Source of the DNA: Halobacteriovorax marinus
Lineage (GTDB): Bacteria; Bdellovibrionota; Bacteriovoracia; Bacteriovoracales; Bacteriovoracaceae
NCBI GenBank assembly: GCA_002163155.1
Contig: MAAO01000006.1
Location: forward strand, 868,001-932,000
Length of the DNA: 64,000 bases
Direction: 5' to 3'
Part shown: positions 16,724 to 25,355 of the stretch, piece by piece
Layout of the letters: each line of letters opens with the position of its first letter
Position numbering within the stretch: the stretch's first letter is position 1
Translations under genes and position numbers: made by a program
The notes under the pieces: generated by a model
The model's database searches: none
The model's input: the letters and a program-made list of their open reading frames with translations, nothing else
Told to the model about the DNA's origin: nothing

Positions 16724-17338
16724 ATGAGCGTTGACTGGAATAAGATCAGTTATGTATTAGGACAACAAATTGGTAGTGACTTCACTAACCAAGGTATGAA
16801 AATAGAATTAGAGCCATTCTTTGAATCTTTCAAAGCGGCTTTCAATGGTGAGCCATCAAAGCTTGCTGGAGCTGAAATGCAAGAAATCATGCAAACATTT
16901 CAAGTTCACATGCAAGCGCAACATACTGAACGTATGGGTAAAGAAGCAGAAGTTAATCTTACTATAGGAACTGACTTTCTTGCTAAGAATGCCTCTGAAG
17001 AAGGAATCACGACTTTAGAAAGTGGTCTTCAGTACCGTGTTCTTACTGAAGGAAATGGTAAAAAACCAGCAGCTTCAGATACTGTTGAAACTCACTACGA
17101 AGGAAAATTAATTAACGGTGACGTTTTTGATTCTTCATACCAAAGAGGTGAAACAGTTTCTTTTCCAGTTAATGGAGTTATTCCAGGTTGGACAGAAGCT
17201 CTTCAATTAATGGGAGAAGGGGCCAAGTGGCAACTCTTCATTCCAGCGGCACTAGCTTATGGTGAAGCAGGATCTCCTCCAGTAATTGGACCAAACTCTA
17301 CACTTATTTTTGATGTAGAACTTATTGCTGTAAAATAA
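16724..17338 (+). CDS. fklB: FKBP-type peptidyl-prolyl isomerase, FklB-like
   Basis: A 204-residue prolyl isomerase without signal peptide, hence probably cytoplasmic. Residues 1-90 form the helical dimerisation arm (YVLGQQIGSDF is typical of FklB/Mip). Residues 95-204 form the FKBP domain, with VETHYEGKLINGDVFDSSYQRG, VIPGWTEALQLMGEGAKWQLFIP and AYGEAGSPPVIGPNSTLIFDVELI. All active-site aromatic positions of FKBPs appear present. AAGGGAG precedes the ATG. A hairpin just after the stop probably ends the transcript. Confidence 0.92.
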   Translation: MSVDWNKISYVLGQQIGSDFTNQGMKIELEPFFESFKAAFNGEPSKLAGAEMQEIMQTFQVHMQAQHTERMGKEAEVNLTIGTDFLAKNASEEGITTLESGLQYRVLTEGNGKKPAASDTVETHYEGKLINGDVFDSSYQRGETVSFPVNGVIPGWTEALQLMGEGAKWQLFIPAALAYGEAGSPPVIGPNSTLIFDVELIAVK

Positions 17339-17346
17339 TTAACTTT

Positions 17347-17378
17347 CAGCATCTTAGGCTATCTAGTTTAAGATGCTG
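17347..17378 (+). terminator. hairpin after fklB
   Basis: CAGCATCTTA and TAAGATGCTG form a perfect 10-bp stem with a 12-base loop, starting nine bases after the fklB stop. The following bases (TAATTTCT) are only moderately T-rich, so it may terminate weakly or protect the 3' end. Confidence 0.6.
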
Positions 17379-17523
17379 TAATTTCTCCATATCGTAACTT
17401 GCCGAATTTATTCACTTCTCCTTGTCTCATAAACAAATTTTACAATCTGCATTAATCATTGATAGGATGCGCAAAGAATCACGTACCACACACCACGTGC
17501 CATGCACATCAAAGGGAATGAAG

Positions 17524-18195
17524 ATGAAATTACTCATAGCTCTTGCGACCACATTACTACTTGTTTCTTGCGGATCAAATAATGAAGTGGCTCCGATTTC
17601 AGCACCTAACAACGGTAATATAAATCACTTAATGCAAGTGGATGACAGTATTGAAGTTGGAAACTATGTCACCTTCAAAAAGCCAAAACGTCTAAAGCTC
17701 TCAGGTGGAGTGCAGTGTTTCTATACTGTTACAACAAGACTTGAAATTAGTAACTTAAATAAAGAAGCGAACTCGATTGAGCTTCGTATCGAAAAATCTG
17801 AAAAGGATGCTCGTGGTAATGTTAGAGCTTGTCCTAGTCGCTACGGAGTAAATCCACTCAAAGTGAAAACTTATAGTCTTTCTAAACTTATCAATGCTTA
17901 TCAGAAAAGACGTGATGAATCCCTTGATGCTAACCTTCTGTGTAAGAGCATAAAGTGGTGTAAAAGTGCAAAACTCTTAGAAAAGAGTAATACAACTTAT
18001 GAGGGGATTGCTGCGACTTATACAGAGATTCGTATTCGTTCAAAATCTGGTAACTCTTATACAAGATATTCTTTAGTTGCCCAGAATAGTTTATTCTTAA
18101 ATACTTTTGCCTTCAATATTAGAAAAGTAGGCTCTACTTTTAATATTGATTACCAGAGGACTACAAGCATTTCTCTTAAAAATCTAGAACTTTAA
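17524..18195 (+). CDS. lipoprotein of unknown function
   Basis: A 223-residue predicted lipoprotein beginning MKLLIALATTLLLVSCGSNN, with lipidation expected at the Cys in LVSC. ATG 17524 is chosen because AAGGGA (17512-17517) lies six bases upstream and the signal sequence starts there. A much longer reading frame from 17422 would bury the signal peptide. The mature part has several cysteines (QCFYTV, RACPSRYG, LLCKSIKWCKSAK) that may form disulfides. No family is recognised. It stands alone, closed by a terminator. Confidence 0.65.
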   Translation: MKLLIALATTLLLVSCGSNNEVAPISAPNNGNINHLMQVDDSIEVGNYVTFKKPKRLKLSGGVQCFYTVTTRLEISNLNKEANSIELRIEKSEKDARGNVRACPSRYGVNPLKVKTYSLSKLINAYQKRRDESLDANLLCKSIKWCKSAKLLEKSNTTYEGIAATYTEIRIRSKSGNSYTRYSLVAQNSLFLNTFAFNIRKVGSTFNIDYQRTTSISLKNLEL

Positions 18196-18226
18196 AATTC
18201 CCAAAAAACAATTCTAAGTTTCTCAG

Positions 18227-18250
18227 CGCCTGTTATTTTCAGGCGTTTTT
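18227..18250 (+). terminator. Rho-independent terminator
   Basis: CGCCTG and CAGGCG pair across a seven-base TTATTTT loop and are followed by five Ts. It lies 32 bases after the lipoprotein gene stop. Confidence 0.8.
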
Positions 18251-18344
18251 CAACGTATTAATAATTTGACTAAACTGTCGCTTCACAAACAAAAATCAGC
18301 TAAAATATTGGAAAACTTATCTTTCTAAAAAGGACGCTGCTTTA

Positions 18345-19250
18345 ATGAGCACTAATCAAAATGTTAAAAGTATTCTCTACGCCCTTGTCGCCAACTTTGC
18401 CGTGGCCTGTGCTAAATTATTTGCCGCCATTTTTACCGGCTCAGGTTCAATGATGGCAGAGTCTATTCACTCTTTTGCCGATTGCTCCAATCAAGGTCTA
18501 CTCTTATTAGGAGTGAAGAATTCCAAAAGACCTCCGAGTTCGGACTTTCCTCTTGGACACGGTAAGGAAATATACTTCTGGTCATTCATTGTTGCGATTG
18601 TGCTCTTTTGTCTTGGTGGTGTCTTTTCCATCTACGAAGGAATCCATAAGTTACATGCCACAGGTCCTCTCAAGAGTCCCATGATTGCCATAGGGATCCT
18701 CATCTTCTCTATCATTGTAGAAGGTATGGCCTTTAGAAGTTGCCTTAAATCTATTGAAAAAGTTAGAGCAGGAAGAAGCTACTGGCAGTGGTTTAAAGAT
18801 AGCCGTCAAAGTGAACTAGTGGTTGTCTTCGGAGAAGACTTTGCTGCGTTAATTGGATTATTTGTGGCCCTCATGGCGATAGTTCTTAGTCATGTTACGG
18901 GTAATGTTATTTATGATGCCATTGGAAGTATCATCATTGGTTGTCTCTTAGTGGTTATTGCGGTTTTCATAGGAATTGAAGTCAAAAATCTACTGATTGG
19001 TCAGGGAGTTGAAAAGACTTTAAAAGATGAGTTTAAACAGTTTATAGAAGCTGATGAGAATATCGAAGCAGTGTTAAATATGGTGACTCTACAGATGGGA
19101 TCAGATGTTATGGTGGCCTTAAAAGCGAAAATGGTAGACGGACAAAGTGCTAAAGAGATGATTCATTCTATCAATGCTTGTGAGCAGAAGTTTAAGGAGA
19201 AATTTCCACAAGTGATGTGGTTATTCTTTGAACCAGATATTGCAGATTAA
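18345..19250 (+). CDS. cation diffusion facilitator transporter
   Basis: A full-length CDF family metal/proton antiporter of 301 residues. The second helix carries SGSMMAESIHSFADCSNQGLLLLG with the HxxxD metal site, and helix V has GEDFAALIGLFVALMAIV. PLGHGKEIYFWSFIVAIVLFCLGG is the loop typical of this CDF subgroup. The cytoplasmic C-terminal domain runs from about residue 215 to 301. Export of zinc or another divalent metal is likely, but specificity cannot be read off. It differs from the short transporter near 11.2 kb, which lacks this C-terminal domain. The stop overlaps the convergent hydroxylase gene by four bases. Confidence 0.88.
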   Translation: MSTNQNVKSILYALVANFAVACAKLFAAIFTGSGSMMAESIHSFADCSNQGLLLLGVKNSKRPPSSDFPLGHGKEIYFWSFIVAIVLFCLGGVFSIYEGIHKLHATGPLKSPMIAIGILIFSIIVEGMAFRSCLKSIEKVRAGRSYWQWFKDSRQSELVVVFGEDFAALIGLFVALMAIVLSHVTGNVIYDAIGSIIIGCLLVVIAVFIGIEVKNLLIGQGVEKTLKDEFKQFIEADENIEAVLNMVTLQMGSDVMVALKAKMVDGQSAKEMIHSINACEQKFKEKFPQVMWLFFEPDIAD

Positions 19251-20110
19251 TTTCTAAATGGAGAGATCAGTGTTTTCTTAAAAGACATTGAACTCTCTTC
19301 TTTAAGTCCAAATTCGAGAATCTCTCCTTCGGAAGGTTTCCAAGTTTTAAAGAGCTTGTCCCAAAAAGCAAAACAAATACCAAAATTCTTATGATGTTCA
19401 CGCGGTAATATACTGTGATGAATTTGATGTTGTAGGGGAGATAAGAAAAATCCCTCTAACTTTCCAAATGATATGGGCACATGACTATGTCTTAAATTAG
19501 AGAGAGCAAAATTAAAGGCCATGCCTAGTGCATTGACTCCAAGAATTTCAAAAGCACTAATATGACTTCTGTAACAATAGATAAATAGGGCGGTAGTAGC
19601 TGCGTGAGTCACTATATTTCTAAAAAACATAATTAGAGACTCAATTGGATGAGAGCGGTGGAGAGTTAAGGGAGTCATGACAAGTGCAGAGTGGTGTACT
19701 CTATGAAAGCGCCACAGAAATTTAAACCTATGCAAGAAGTAGTGAGTTAGAAAACGAGAAGCATCATCTATTGTAAAACTCATAATCGTATAAAAATAAA
19801 TTGCAGCACCTGTTTTAAAAGGTGTTATTTCAGGCAGTATGAAACGAATTCCTTTAAGAAATAAAATAGTTGTTTCAGGTATGAGATTAACCCACAGGGA
19901 AACTATCACAATTTTTAAGAGACCATTAAAGAGCAATAATTTGATGTCTAAGCGGCTTGAAGGATGTAGCCAAATATCTTTTGAAAAAAGTTTATTTACT
20001 CCATTTTTTAAACCCAACTTATTTTTTAAGAGAAAGGCCAAGATAAAGCTCATGATCAAGGCCGGTAGAAATAATCTCCTCTCTGGCGAGAAGAACATTT
20101 CGTAGGGCAT
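19247..20110 (-). CDS. sterol desaturase/fatty acid hydroxylase superfamily protein
   Basis: A 287-residue integral membrane di-iron hydroxylase candidate. The eight-histidine pattern is present: HYFLHRF, RFHRVHHSA, and later NLRHSHV with PLQHQIHHS. Four or so membrane helices surround it. The protein is clearly related to the one at 41.2-42.1 kb: both share a K-x-(I/Y)-WLH-(P/Q)-S start, an NLRHSH segment and a QHQIHH box. Members hydroxylate or desaturate sterols, carotenoids, alkylglycerols or fatty acids, and the substrate here is unknown. Confidence 0.85.
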   Translation of the reverse strand: MPYEMFFSPERRLFLPALIMSFILAFLLKNKLGLKNGVNKLFSKDIWLHPSSRLDIKLLLFNGLLKIVIVSLWVNLIPETTILFLKGIRFILPEITPFKTGAAIYFYTIMSFTIDDASRFLTHYFLHRFKFLWRFHRVHHSALVMTPLTLHRSHPIESLIMFFRNIVTHAATTALFIYCYRSHISAFEILGVNALGMAFNFALSNLRHSHVPISFGKLEGFFLSPLQHQIHHSILPREHHKNFGICFAFWDKLFKTWKPSEGEILEFGLKEESSMSFKKTLISPFRN

Positions 20111-20133
20111 TCTAATAATATCTTGTAAGAGAG

Positions 20134-22329
20134 CTAGAACTTGTATTTTAGTCCCCCAGAGATCATGCGTGGTTTGCCTGGTCTCGCTCCATATGGTCTA
20201 TAAGATACAAGGTATTCGTTACCTGTTAAATTTTCTACTTTTGCAAAGACTTTTGCCGTTTTCATTACTTGATAATGAAGGGCGAGATCAACTGTTCCAT
20301 AGCCCGAAATTTCTTTTCTACCTACATCAACAGCTTGATCATACATTTTATCTTGCCAGTTAAATGAGAGTTCGGTTGTTAAGTCACTATTTTGAACACC
20401 AAAAGAAGCAGAGTATCTTTGCATGGGAATATAAGGAAGAGGGTCACCAACGTTAATTTGTCCAATGCCCCATTCTTCATTCTCAGATTTTCTGCTTTCA
20501 CTAAATTCGGCCCTAGTGAAAGTGTAGTTTAAGCTCATAGGAAAGCGCCATTTTCCAAAGTTAAAGTCTTTAGATATGACAGCTTCAAGTCCGTAGATAC
20601 GTGCTTTACCACCATTAAATTCTTGTGTTAATTGAGAATTATCACAACCTGCAGAAAAACTACAAGTTCCTTTTATATTCGAATAGTCACTATAGAAACC
20701 AATGGTCTCAGCATAGAAAATACCATTGTAGCGAGCACCAGTTTCAAGATTTAAACTCTCGCCTGGATGAACCTTGTCGCTTTGTCCTGGACCCACTATG
20801 GTTAAGCCTTTGTTGATTCCAGCTAGTACTCCAAATTCTCTCGTAAATTCGTAGAATACTCCCGCTCCTGGCACAAAGTATTCATCATCTCTAGAGTGAG
20901 ATAAACCAGAGATAAAATCTTCTCTATTTACTTTAACTTTTTCTACTCTTCCTCCGATTTGAACTTTCAAATCACCAATTTGAATTTCATCCTGTAAGAA
21001 AAGTGTAATAGCAGTAGAGGAGTCTTTATTCTTTGTGGTTGAACGAGTGGCCACATCTGAACTTACGAGAGCAGAATCTTTCATATTAAAGAGATTCTCT
21101 GTGTGATGTCTCTTCACTTGGTCTTTATGATATCTAAGTCCGAGTGAAATTTCGTGTTCGTTATTTAGTCCATCATCAATGAAGTAATTCAATTCTGTTT
21201 GAATCCCCGTTGAGAGGTAGCGACGATCATTATCGCCAATGACTAAGAGATCACTGCCATTATTTGCACTAGTATCTTCAACACCTCTTAAGATGTCATA
21301 GTAGTATTGGTTTACACCAGAACTAGGGTCATCGATGACTTCAGAAATTTTAATTCCGTTATTAAAACCATTAAGTTTGGACCAATTTCTATGAAATTGA
21401 TGTCTGTAGGTTTTAATATTTAAGGAGAGGTCACTATTTAAGTCAATATCGTAGAGAAGTTGAACTAGGTAGTGATCATTTAACATTTTGTCATTTTCAC
21501 TGGCCGTGTATCTTTGATAGGGATCATTTTTAAAATCATCTCTAGCGAGACCTAGGTAAGTTGCATTGGAGTCTTCATCACTATAGCCGAGTTTCACTAA
21601 TAGGTTTTGTTTCTTAGCACCAGTTGTTCCTGAAAAGATATTTCCCTTAAGAAGAAAATCATTCTTTTTAAATCCAGTGTTCTTTCCCGATGGGAGAGTT
21701 TTAAAACCATCACTAGAGAGATTATTGTATTCAATCATCCAAGCGCTATTTCTATTTGTTGAACCTGTAAAAAGTCCAATTCTTTGGAGTGAGCCACCTG
21801 TGAAAACTAGCTCAGAAGTTAGCTTCTTAGGAATAGAATGAGTGACCATATTTACGGCACCACCAATTGAGTTTGGTCCGTACTTTATAGTTGCAGGACC
21901 TTTAAAAACTTCAACAGATTTCGTTTTTAGCGTTAGTGGAAAGTAGTAAGCGGCCGGAGCACTATAGGGAGCAGGTCCTATTAAGATCCCGTCTTCCATA
22001 ATAGTGACTTTCTTGGATCTGTGCGGATGAGTTCCCCTCATTCCAATGTTTGGTCTCAATCCATAGCCATCTTCTTCTTGTAAATTGACCCCGGGAACTT
22101 TCTTTAAAATCTTTCCAATATCTTCGTAATTAAACTTTTTTAATTCTTCTTCTGTCACTATGTGGGCGGAACCCGTTTCAGTAAAAGTTTGCTCTTTTGC
22201 ACCAAAAATATAAACAGTACCATCAGAGCTTTGCTCACTACTAGGAGCAGGTGCTAGCTGATTAAGGTTCGTTTCTACCTGTTGAGCAAAAGAACTTGAG
22301 ATGTAGAGTAGAGCTAATAAGAATTTCAT
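20134..22329 (-). CDS. TonB-dependent outer-membrane receptor, FecA-like
   Basis: A 731-residue outer-membrane receptor for an iron complex. A short signal peptide (ending SSFAQQ) precedes a TonB-box-like stretch (GTVYIFGAKEQ). The plug domain follows at about 55-170 (VPGVNLQEEDGYGLRPNIGMRG, MEDGILIGPAPYSAPAAYYFPL, VEVFKGPATIKYGPNSIGGAVN). The rest is a beta barrel ending in the aromatic GGLKYKF. The GYGLRPNIGMRG signature is that of ferric-citrate FecA-type receptors. It overlaps the upstream imelysin gene by one base (TAATG), so the two are co-translated. Iron control is likely from context. Confidence 0.9.
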   Translation of the reverse strand: MKFLLALLYISSSFAQQVETNLNQLAPAPSSEQSSDGTVYIFGAKEQTFTETGSAHIVTEEELKKFNYEDIGKILKKVPGVNLQEEDGYGLRPNIGMRGTHPHRSKKVTIMEDGILIGPAPYSAPAAYYFPLTLKTKSVEVFKGPATIKYGPNSIGGAVNMVTHSIPKKLTSELVFTGGSLQRIGLFTGSTNRNSAWMIEYNNLSSDGFKTLPSGKNTGFKKNDFLLKGNIFSGTTGAKKQNLLVKLGYSDEDSNATYLGLARDDFKNDPYQRYTASENDKMLNDHYLVQLLYDIDLNSDLSLNIKTYRHQFHRNWSKLNGFNNGIKISEVIDDPSSGVNQYYYDILRGVEDTSANNGSDLLVIGDNDRRYLSTGIQTELNYFIDDGLNNEHEISLGLRYHKDQVKRHHTENLFNMKDSALVSSDVATRSTTKNKDSSTAITLFLQDEIQIGDLKVQIGGRVEKVKVNREDFISGLSHSRDDEYFVPGAGVFYEFTREFGVLAGINKGLTIVGPGQSDKVHPGESLNLETGARYNGIFYAETIGFYSDYSNIKGTCSFSAGCDNSQLTQEFNGGKARIYGLEAVISKDFNFGKWRFPMSLNYTFTRAEFSESRKSENEEWGIGQINVGDPLPYIPMQRYSASFGVQNSDLTTELSFNWQDKMYDQAVDVGRKEISGYGTVDLALHYQVMKTAKVFAKVENLTGNEYLVSYRPYGARPGKPRMISGGLKYKF

Positions 22330-23618
22330 TAGTCATTATCTCCCTGGGCCTGTCTTGGCGCTTTAAGAGCTAAGTAGACAAGAAAGTCATTCTTTAAATC
22401 ATCTGTAATTTTCTTTATATCTTTATGAATTGCACAAATTTCAACCAGTCTATTTTCACTCGTTGTTTGCAAGCAAGTTGTCTTATCCATTTCTTTTATG
22501 AGTTTTGAGAAATTTCTATTTTGTAATTTCGATACATTAGTAATTGCTCTATCGAGATTTTGATTAATCCTTAGTTCTAGGTGAGCTGCATTTGAGGATT
22601 TCAAAAAGTCATCAAAGCCAAAACCATTGAGAGATCTTGAATTTAAAATATCATTTCCGTTAAAGAGTGCCTTGAATCCTAGTAGATTATAGTACATGGA
22701 ATTAAAGGAGAAGTTTGTCTCTTTATGTTCAACTCTCTTGGGGCATTTCTCTGCACCGCAGTCACTATTTAATCCTAGAGGAATGGCCAGTTTATGGTCT
22801 TTAAAAGCTCCATCTAAGTAAAAGAGGGCATCGGAGAAGGTGTTGATCGATTCATCTAAATTTCCAAATAGACTTCTTTCAACAATTGCCTTGGTTAAGT
22901 TTTGTGCACTTGGATCCCACGTGGCCTTAAGTTCTTTTGCCGTTTGTAGCAGGTAGGCACTTGTTCTAGTTAAATAACCACATCTTGAAATTTTTCGTTC
23001 AGTCTCTGGCAGATTTCCCCAAGCATTCATATCTCCTCTTGGTCTTCTACAAGTAAATGTCGCAGGAGAGTGAATCAGATATTCTAGGGCATCAAGACCT
23101 GTTCTATTAAAGCTCTTTCTAAAAGCTGCTGCTGGATTACCATGCAGTTTGACGATTTCTTTATCTATTGAGCACGTATTAGTTTTAGTAAGTGCAAAGG
23201 AATATAATTTATAGCGAACTTCATAATCTAAGTCAGCTATGGGTCCAACCATCATCCCTTCAAGATAGTGATAGCTCTCCATGGCATTTTTCCACTTTGC
23301 TTTCAACTTAGCTTCAATTGCCGCTATATCTGTCGATTGTCTATATGAGAAACAAAGATTCCTCACTGTTGTATGTAGGTGCAAAGCATCTTCATAGAAG
23401 CGAAGACTCGCTGGATATAAAACATTTAGTCCTAAATTCATTAATAACTTTTGCTTCTCAAATGGTCCCGAGTTCATGTTCGATAACTCATCAGCTGTGA
23501 AAGGATCAGTTCCAGTCACAATTTTTGGAGCTTGATTTTTCTCACTGGGAAGTGAAGAATTATAGTCACCACAAGAAGTAGTTAGAAGTAATAGGAGAAT
23601 TATATTAAGAGTCTTCAT
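22329..23618 (-). CDS. imelysin (M75-like) family lipoprotein
   Basis: A 429-residue predicted lipoprotein with signal peptide ending LTTSCGD. The imelysin fold is indicated by RKSFNRTGLDALEYLIHSP near residue 190, in the GL-x-ALEYLL subgroup, where the GxHxxE motif of IrpA-type imelysins is replaced. An HxxE pair also occurs earlier, in SYHYLEG. Imelysins are periplasmic or outer-membrane-anchored proteins linked to iron uptake, and peptidase activity is doubtful. It is the middle gene of a minus-strand iron operon with the receptor downstream. Confidence 0.82.
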   Translation of the reverse strand: MKTLNIILLLLLTTSCGDYNSSLPSEKNQAPKIVTGTDPFTADELSNMNSGPFEKQKLLMNLGLNVLYPASLRFYEDALHLHTTVRNLCFSYRQSTDIAAIEAKLKAKWKNAMESYHYLEGMMVGPIADLDYEVRYKLYSFALTKTNTCSIDKEIVKLHGNPAAAFRKSFNRTGLDALEYLIHSPATFTCRRPRGDMNAWGNLPETERKISRCGYLTRTSAYLLQTAKELKATWDPSAQNLTKAIVERSLFGNLDESINTFSDALFYLDGAFKDHKLAIPLGLNSDCGAEKCPKRVEHKETNFSFNSMYYNLLGFKALFNGNDILNSRSLNGFGFDDFLKSSNAAHLELRINQNLDRAITNVSKLQNRNFSKLIKEMDKTTCLQTTSENRLVEICAIHKDIKKITDDLKNDFLVYLALKAPRQAQGDND

Positions 23619-23654
23619 ACTTTTTTACCTTTAAATAAAGTAATATTTTAAACT

Positions 23655-23682
23655 AAAAAAAGGAAGCCCTATGGGACTTCCT
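23655..23682 (-). terminator. Rho-independent terminator between DUF4856 and imelysin genes
   Basis: On the minus strand AGGAAGTCCC, a short loop, then GGGCTTCCT and a run of Ts form a near-perfect hairpin 16 bases after the DUF4856 gene stop. The imelysin gene starts only 37 bases further, with no clear promoter between. The element may therefore attenuate rather than fully stop the operon transcript. Confidence 0.75.
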
Positions 23683-23697
23683 AGTCATTTATATTTC

Positions 23698-25197
23698 TTA
23701 CCAGTTAGAAGAACTTTCTGGGAAAGAGTAAGTACTTTGAAGAAGCTTACGAGCTTTTACAAGACTTGCTTTGTAAGCTGTAAACTTAGCTGCACCTTGA
23801 GAGTGAAGAGCTGGTTTGTCTCCAACTAAAAGGTGTAATTTATCAAAGTCAGCATCTGTCATAGTTGCTACTGGTGAGAATTGAAAAGAGAGGGCAAAAC
23901 CTTTCATTTCAGACCAAAACTTTACATGATTCTTAAAGAGGTACTTTGAAGTTCCAAAGTCATTCATTTGAATAAGTGTAGAGTTGATATAGTGCACAGT
24001 TAGAGCGCCAAGAGTTCTTTCCCAATTAGAAAGAGCAACCTGTGCTTGTGCCACTACGTATTTCTTATAATTTGCAGGCTTCTTTGTAATTAAATTTCTA
24101 CCAGCTGTAAATGCTTTCATTGTGCTAGCACTTAAATCCATTGTGTAACCATTCGCCTTAGCGATTAGGTCCATTCTTGCGAAGTTGGCTGAAAGACCTT
24201 GATTCTTTTCACTTAGAAGAGAGATTTCACCGTCACCGTTTGTGTCTTTTGAAAGTTTCTTAGCAATTTCTAGATCTGAATAGAGTAGGTAATCTCTAGC
24301 TGCACCAAAGTAACCAAAAGCTTCGTCAAAGTGGTGTTCCATTTTTGTGTAAGCTTTTCCTGGTTTATCAGGTTTAGTGTTGTCAGCGTTAAGACCTTTG
24401 TTCGCACCTAAGTCTGTAGAGAGGTAATCTCTTGCAGCTTGAGAAAAAGAAACGGCTCCGTGGAATAGTTTCTGTGTAAGTTGCGCAAGATCAAGTCCGT
24501 CTTCAGTAATGTAAGCACCACTAATTCTTTGCACGCCAACGTTACCATTTTTTACAGTGAAGACTTCTGCGTTTTCTGCATTGTTAGCCGCAGTCATATA
24601 AAGAGCTTGAACGAGATCTTCTGGTTCAGCAAAAGAATCACCTTTAGCGTCTGCATTAACAGTTTTAAGGTCAATGGCACCAACTTTCATTGTGGCCCAA
24701 CCTTTTAATTCTTCTCTTCTTAGAGCATTGTCATTTCCGGCAATTTTCTTAATTAGGTTTTTTCCTGGAGATTGAACATCAGAGAAAACATCTCCTTCAA
24801 AAATTAGCATGCGATCACCTGAGAGATCTTTTGCTGTAACTTTAAAGAAGCTGTCTCCGTTAATAAATCCTTCAATATCATTTTCAGCAGATTCATTATA
24901 AGAGAAGTAACTATTTAGCGCAGCAAGTGTATCGATTTCATCATGACCACCTCTTTTAAGAGTGTTCATGAATTTCTTAATATCGTGAACAAGGATTTGT
25001 CTAAAAGCTTGTCCTGTATAACTCACGCTTTCAGACCTAGTAAATTGACTTTCATAAGAGTAAGTCTTTGGTGCTGTTTGCATAATTTCTTTAATATTCT
25101 GTGGTGCTTTTGAAAGAGTATTTAGGGCCCCTTCAAGTGGTGTAGCATTAGTATTTAATGTCACTAGGAGTGACAACAACGCTGTTTTTACGATCAT
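23698..25197 (-). CDS. DUF4856-like exported protein
   Basis: A 499-residue secreted protein with signal peptide MIVKTALLSLLVTLNTNA. The segment TYSYESQFTRSESVSYTGQAFRQILVHDIKKF near residues 44-75 matches the DUF4856 family, whose members sit beside imelysin and TonB-receptor genes in several bacteria. One DxNxDG-like stretch (KDTNGDGEISLLSEKN, about 315) resembles a calcium-binding loop. Function is not known. Position as the first gene of the iron operon, with a palindromic site in front, suggests an iron-regulated outer-membrane or periplasmic protein. Confidence 0.7.
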   Translation of the reverse strand: MIVKTALLSLLVTLNTNATPLEGALNTLSKAPQNIKEIMQTAPKTYSYESQFTRSESVSYTGQAFRQILVHDIKKFMNTLKRGGHDEIDTLAALNSYFSYNESAENDIEGFINGDSFFKVTAKDLSGDRMLIFEGDVFSDVQSPGKNLIKKIAGNDNALRREELKGWATMKVGAIDLKTVNADAKGDSFAEPEDLVQALYMTAANNAENAEVFTVKNGNVGVQRISGAYITEDGLDLAQLTQKLFHGAVSFSQAARDYLSTDLGANKGLNADNTKPDKPGKAYTKMEHHFDEAFGYFGAARDYLLYSDLEIAKKLSKDTNGDGEISLLSEKNQGLSANFARMDLIAKANGYTMDLSASTMKAFTAGRNLITKKPANYKKYVVAQAQVALSNWERTLGALTVHYINSTLIQMNDFGTSKYLFKNHVKFWSEMKGFALSFQFSPVATMTDADFDKLHLLVGDKPALHSQGAAKFTAYKASLVKARKLLQSTYSFPESSSNW

Positions 25198-25251
25198 GTT
25201 TTCTTCCTTGTTTGATTGTTAATTCTTGGATCGATTTATGTCACTTAAATA

Positions 25252-25273
25252 AAAGTTTGGCAAGCCAAACTTT
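25252..25273. promoter_or_regulatory. perfect 10+2+10 inverted repeat, probable operator
   Basis: AAAGTTTGGC, two bases AA, and GCCAAACTTT form a perfect inverted repeat between the divergent DUF4856 operon and tonB. No T-run follows on either strand, so it is not a terminator. The sequence does not match the Fur consensus. Its inner part shares GTTT-N8-AAAC with a site before the second imelysin locus. It probably binds a metal-responsive repressor. Confidence 0.6.
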
Positions 25274-25355
25274 CTAAAGGCAAGTAAAATTTTTACATTG
25301 CTACTCAATATATAATTCTGTATAACATACTCACTGCATTAACTTTGGAGTCTAA

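Noticed and set aside
17422-17523. N-terminal extension of the lipoprotein gene, with a CACGTACCAC/CACCACGTGC repeat
   Set aside because: It would place the signal peptide inside the protein. The ribosome site and lipobox indicate the start at 17524.
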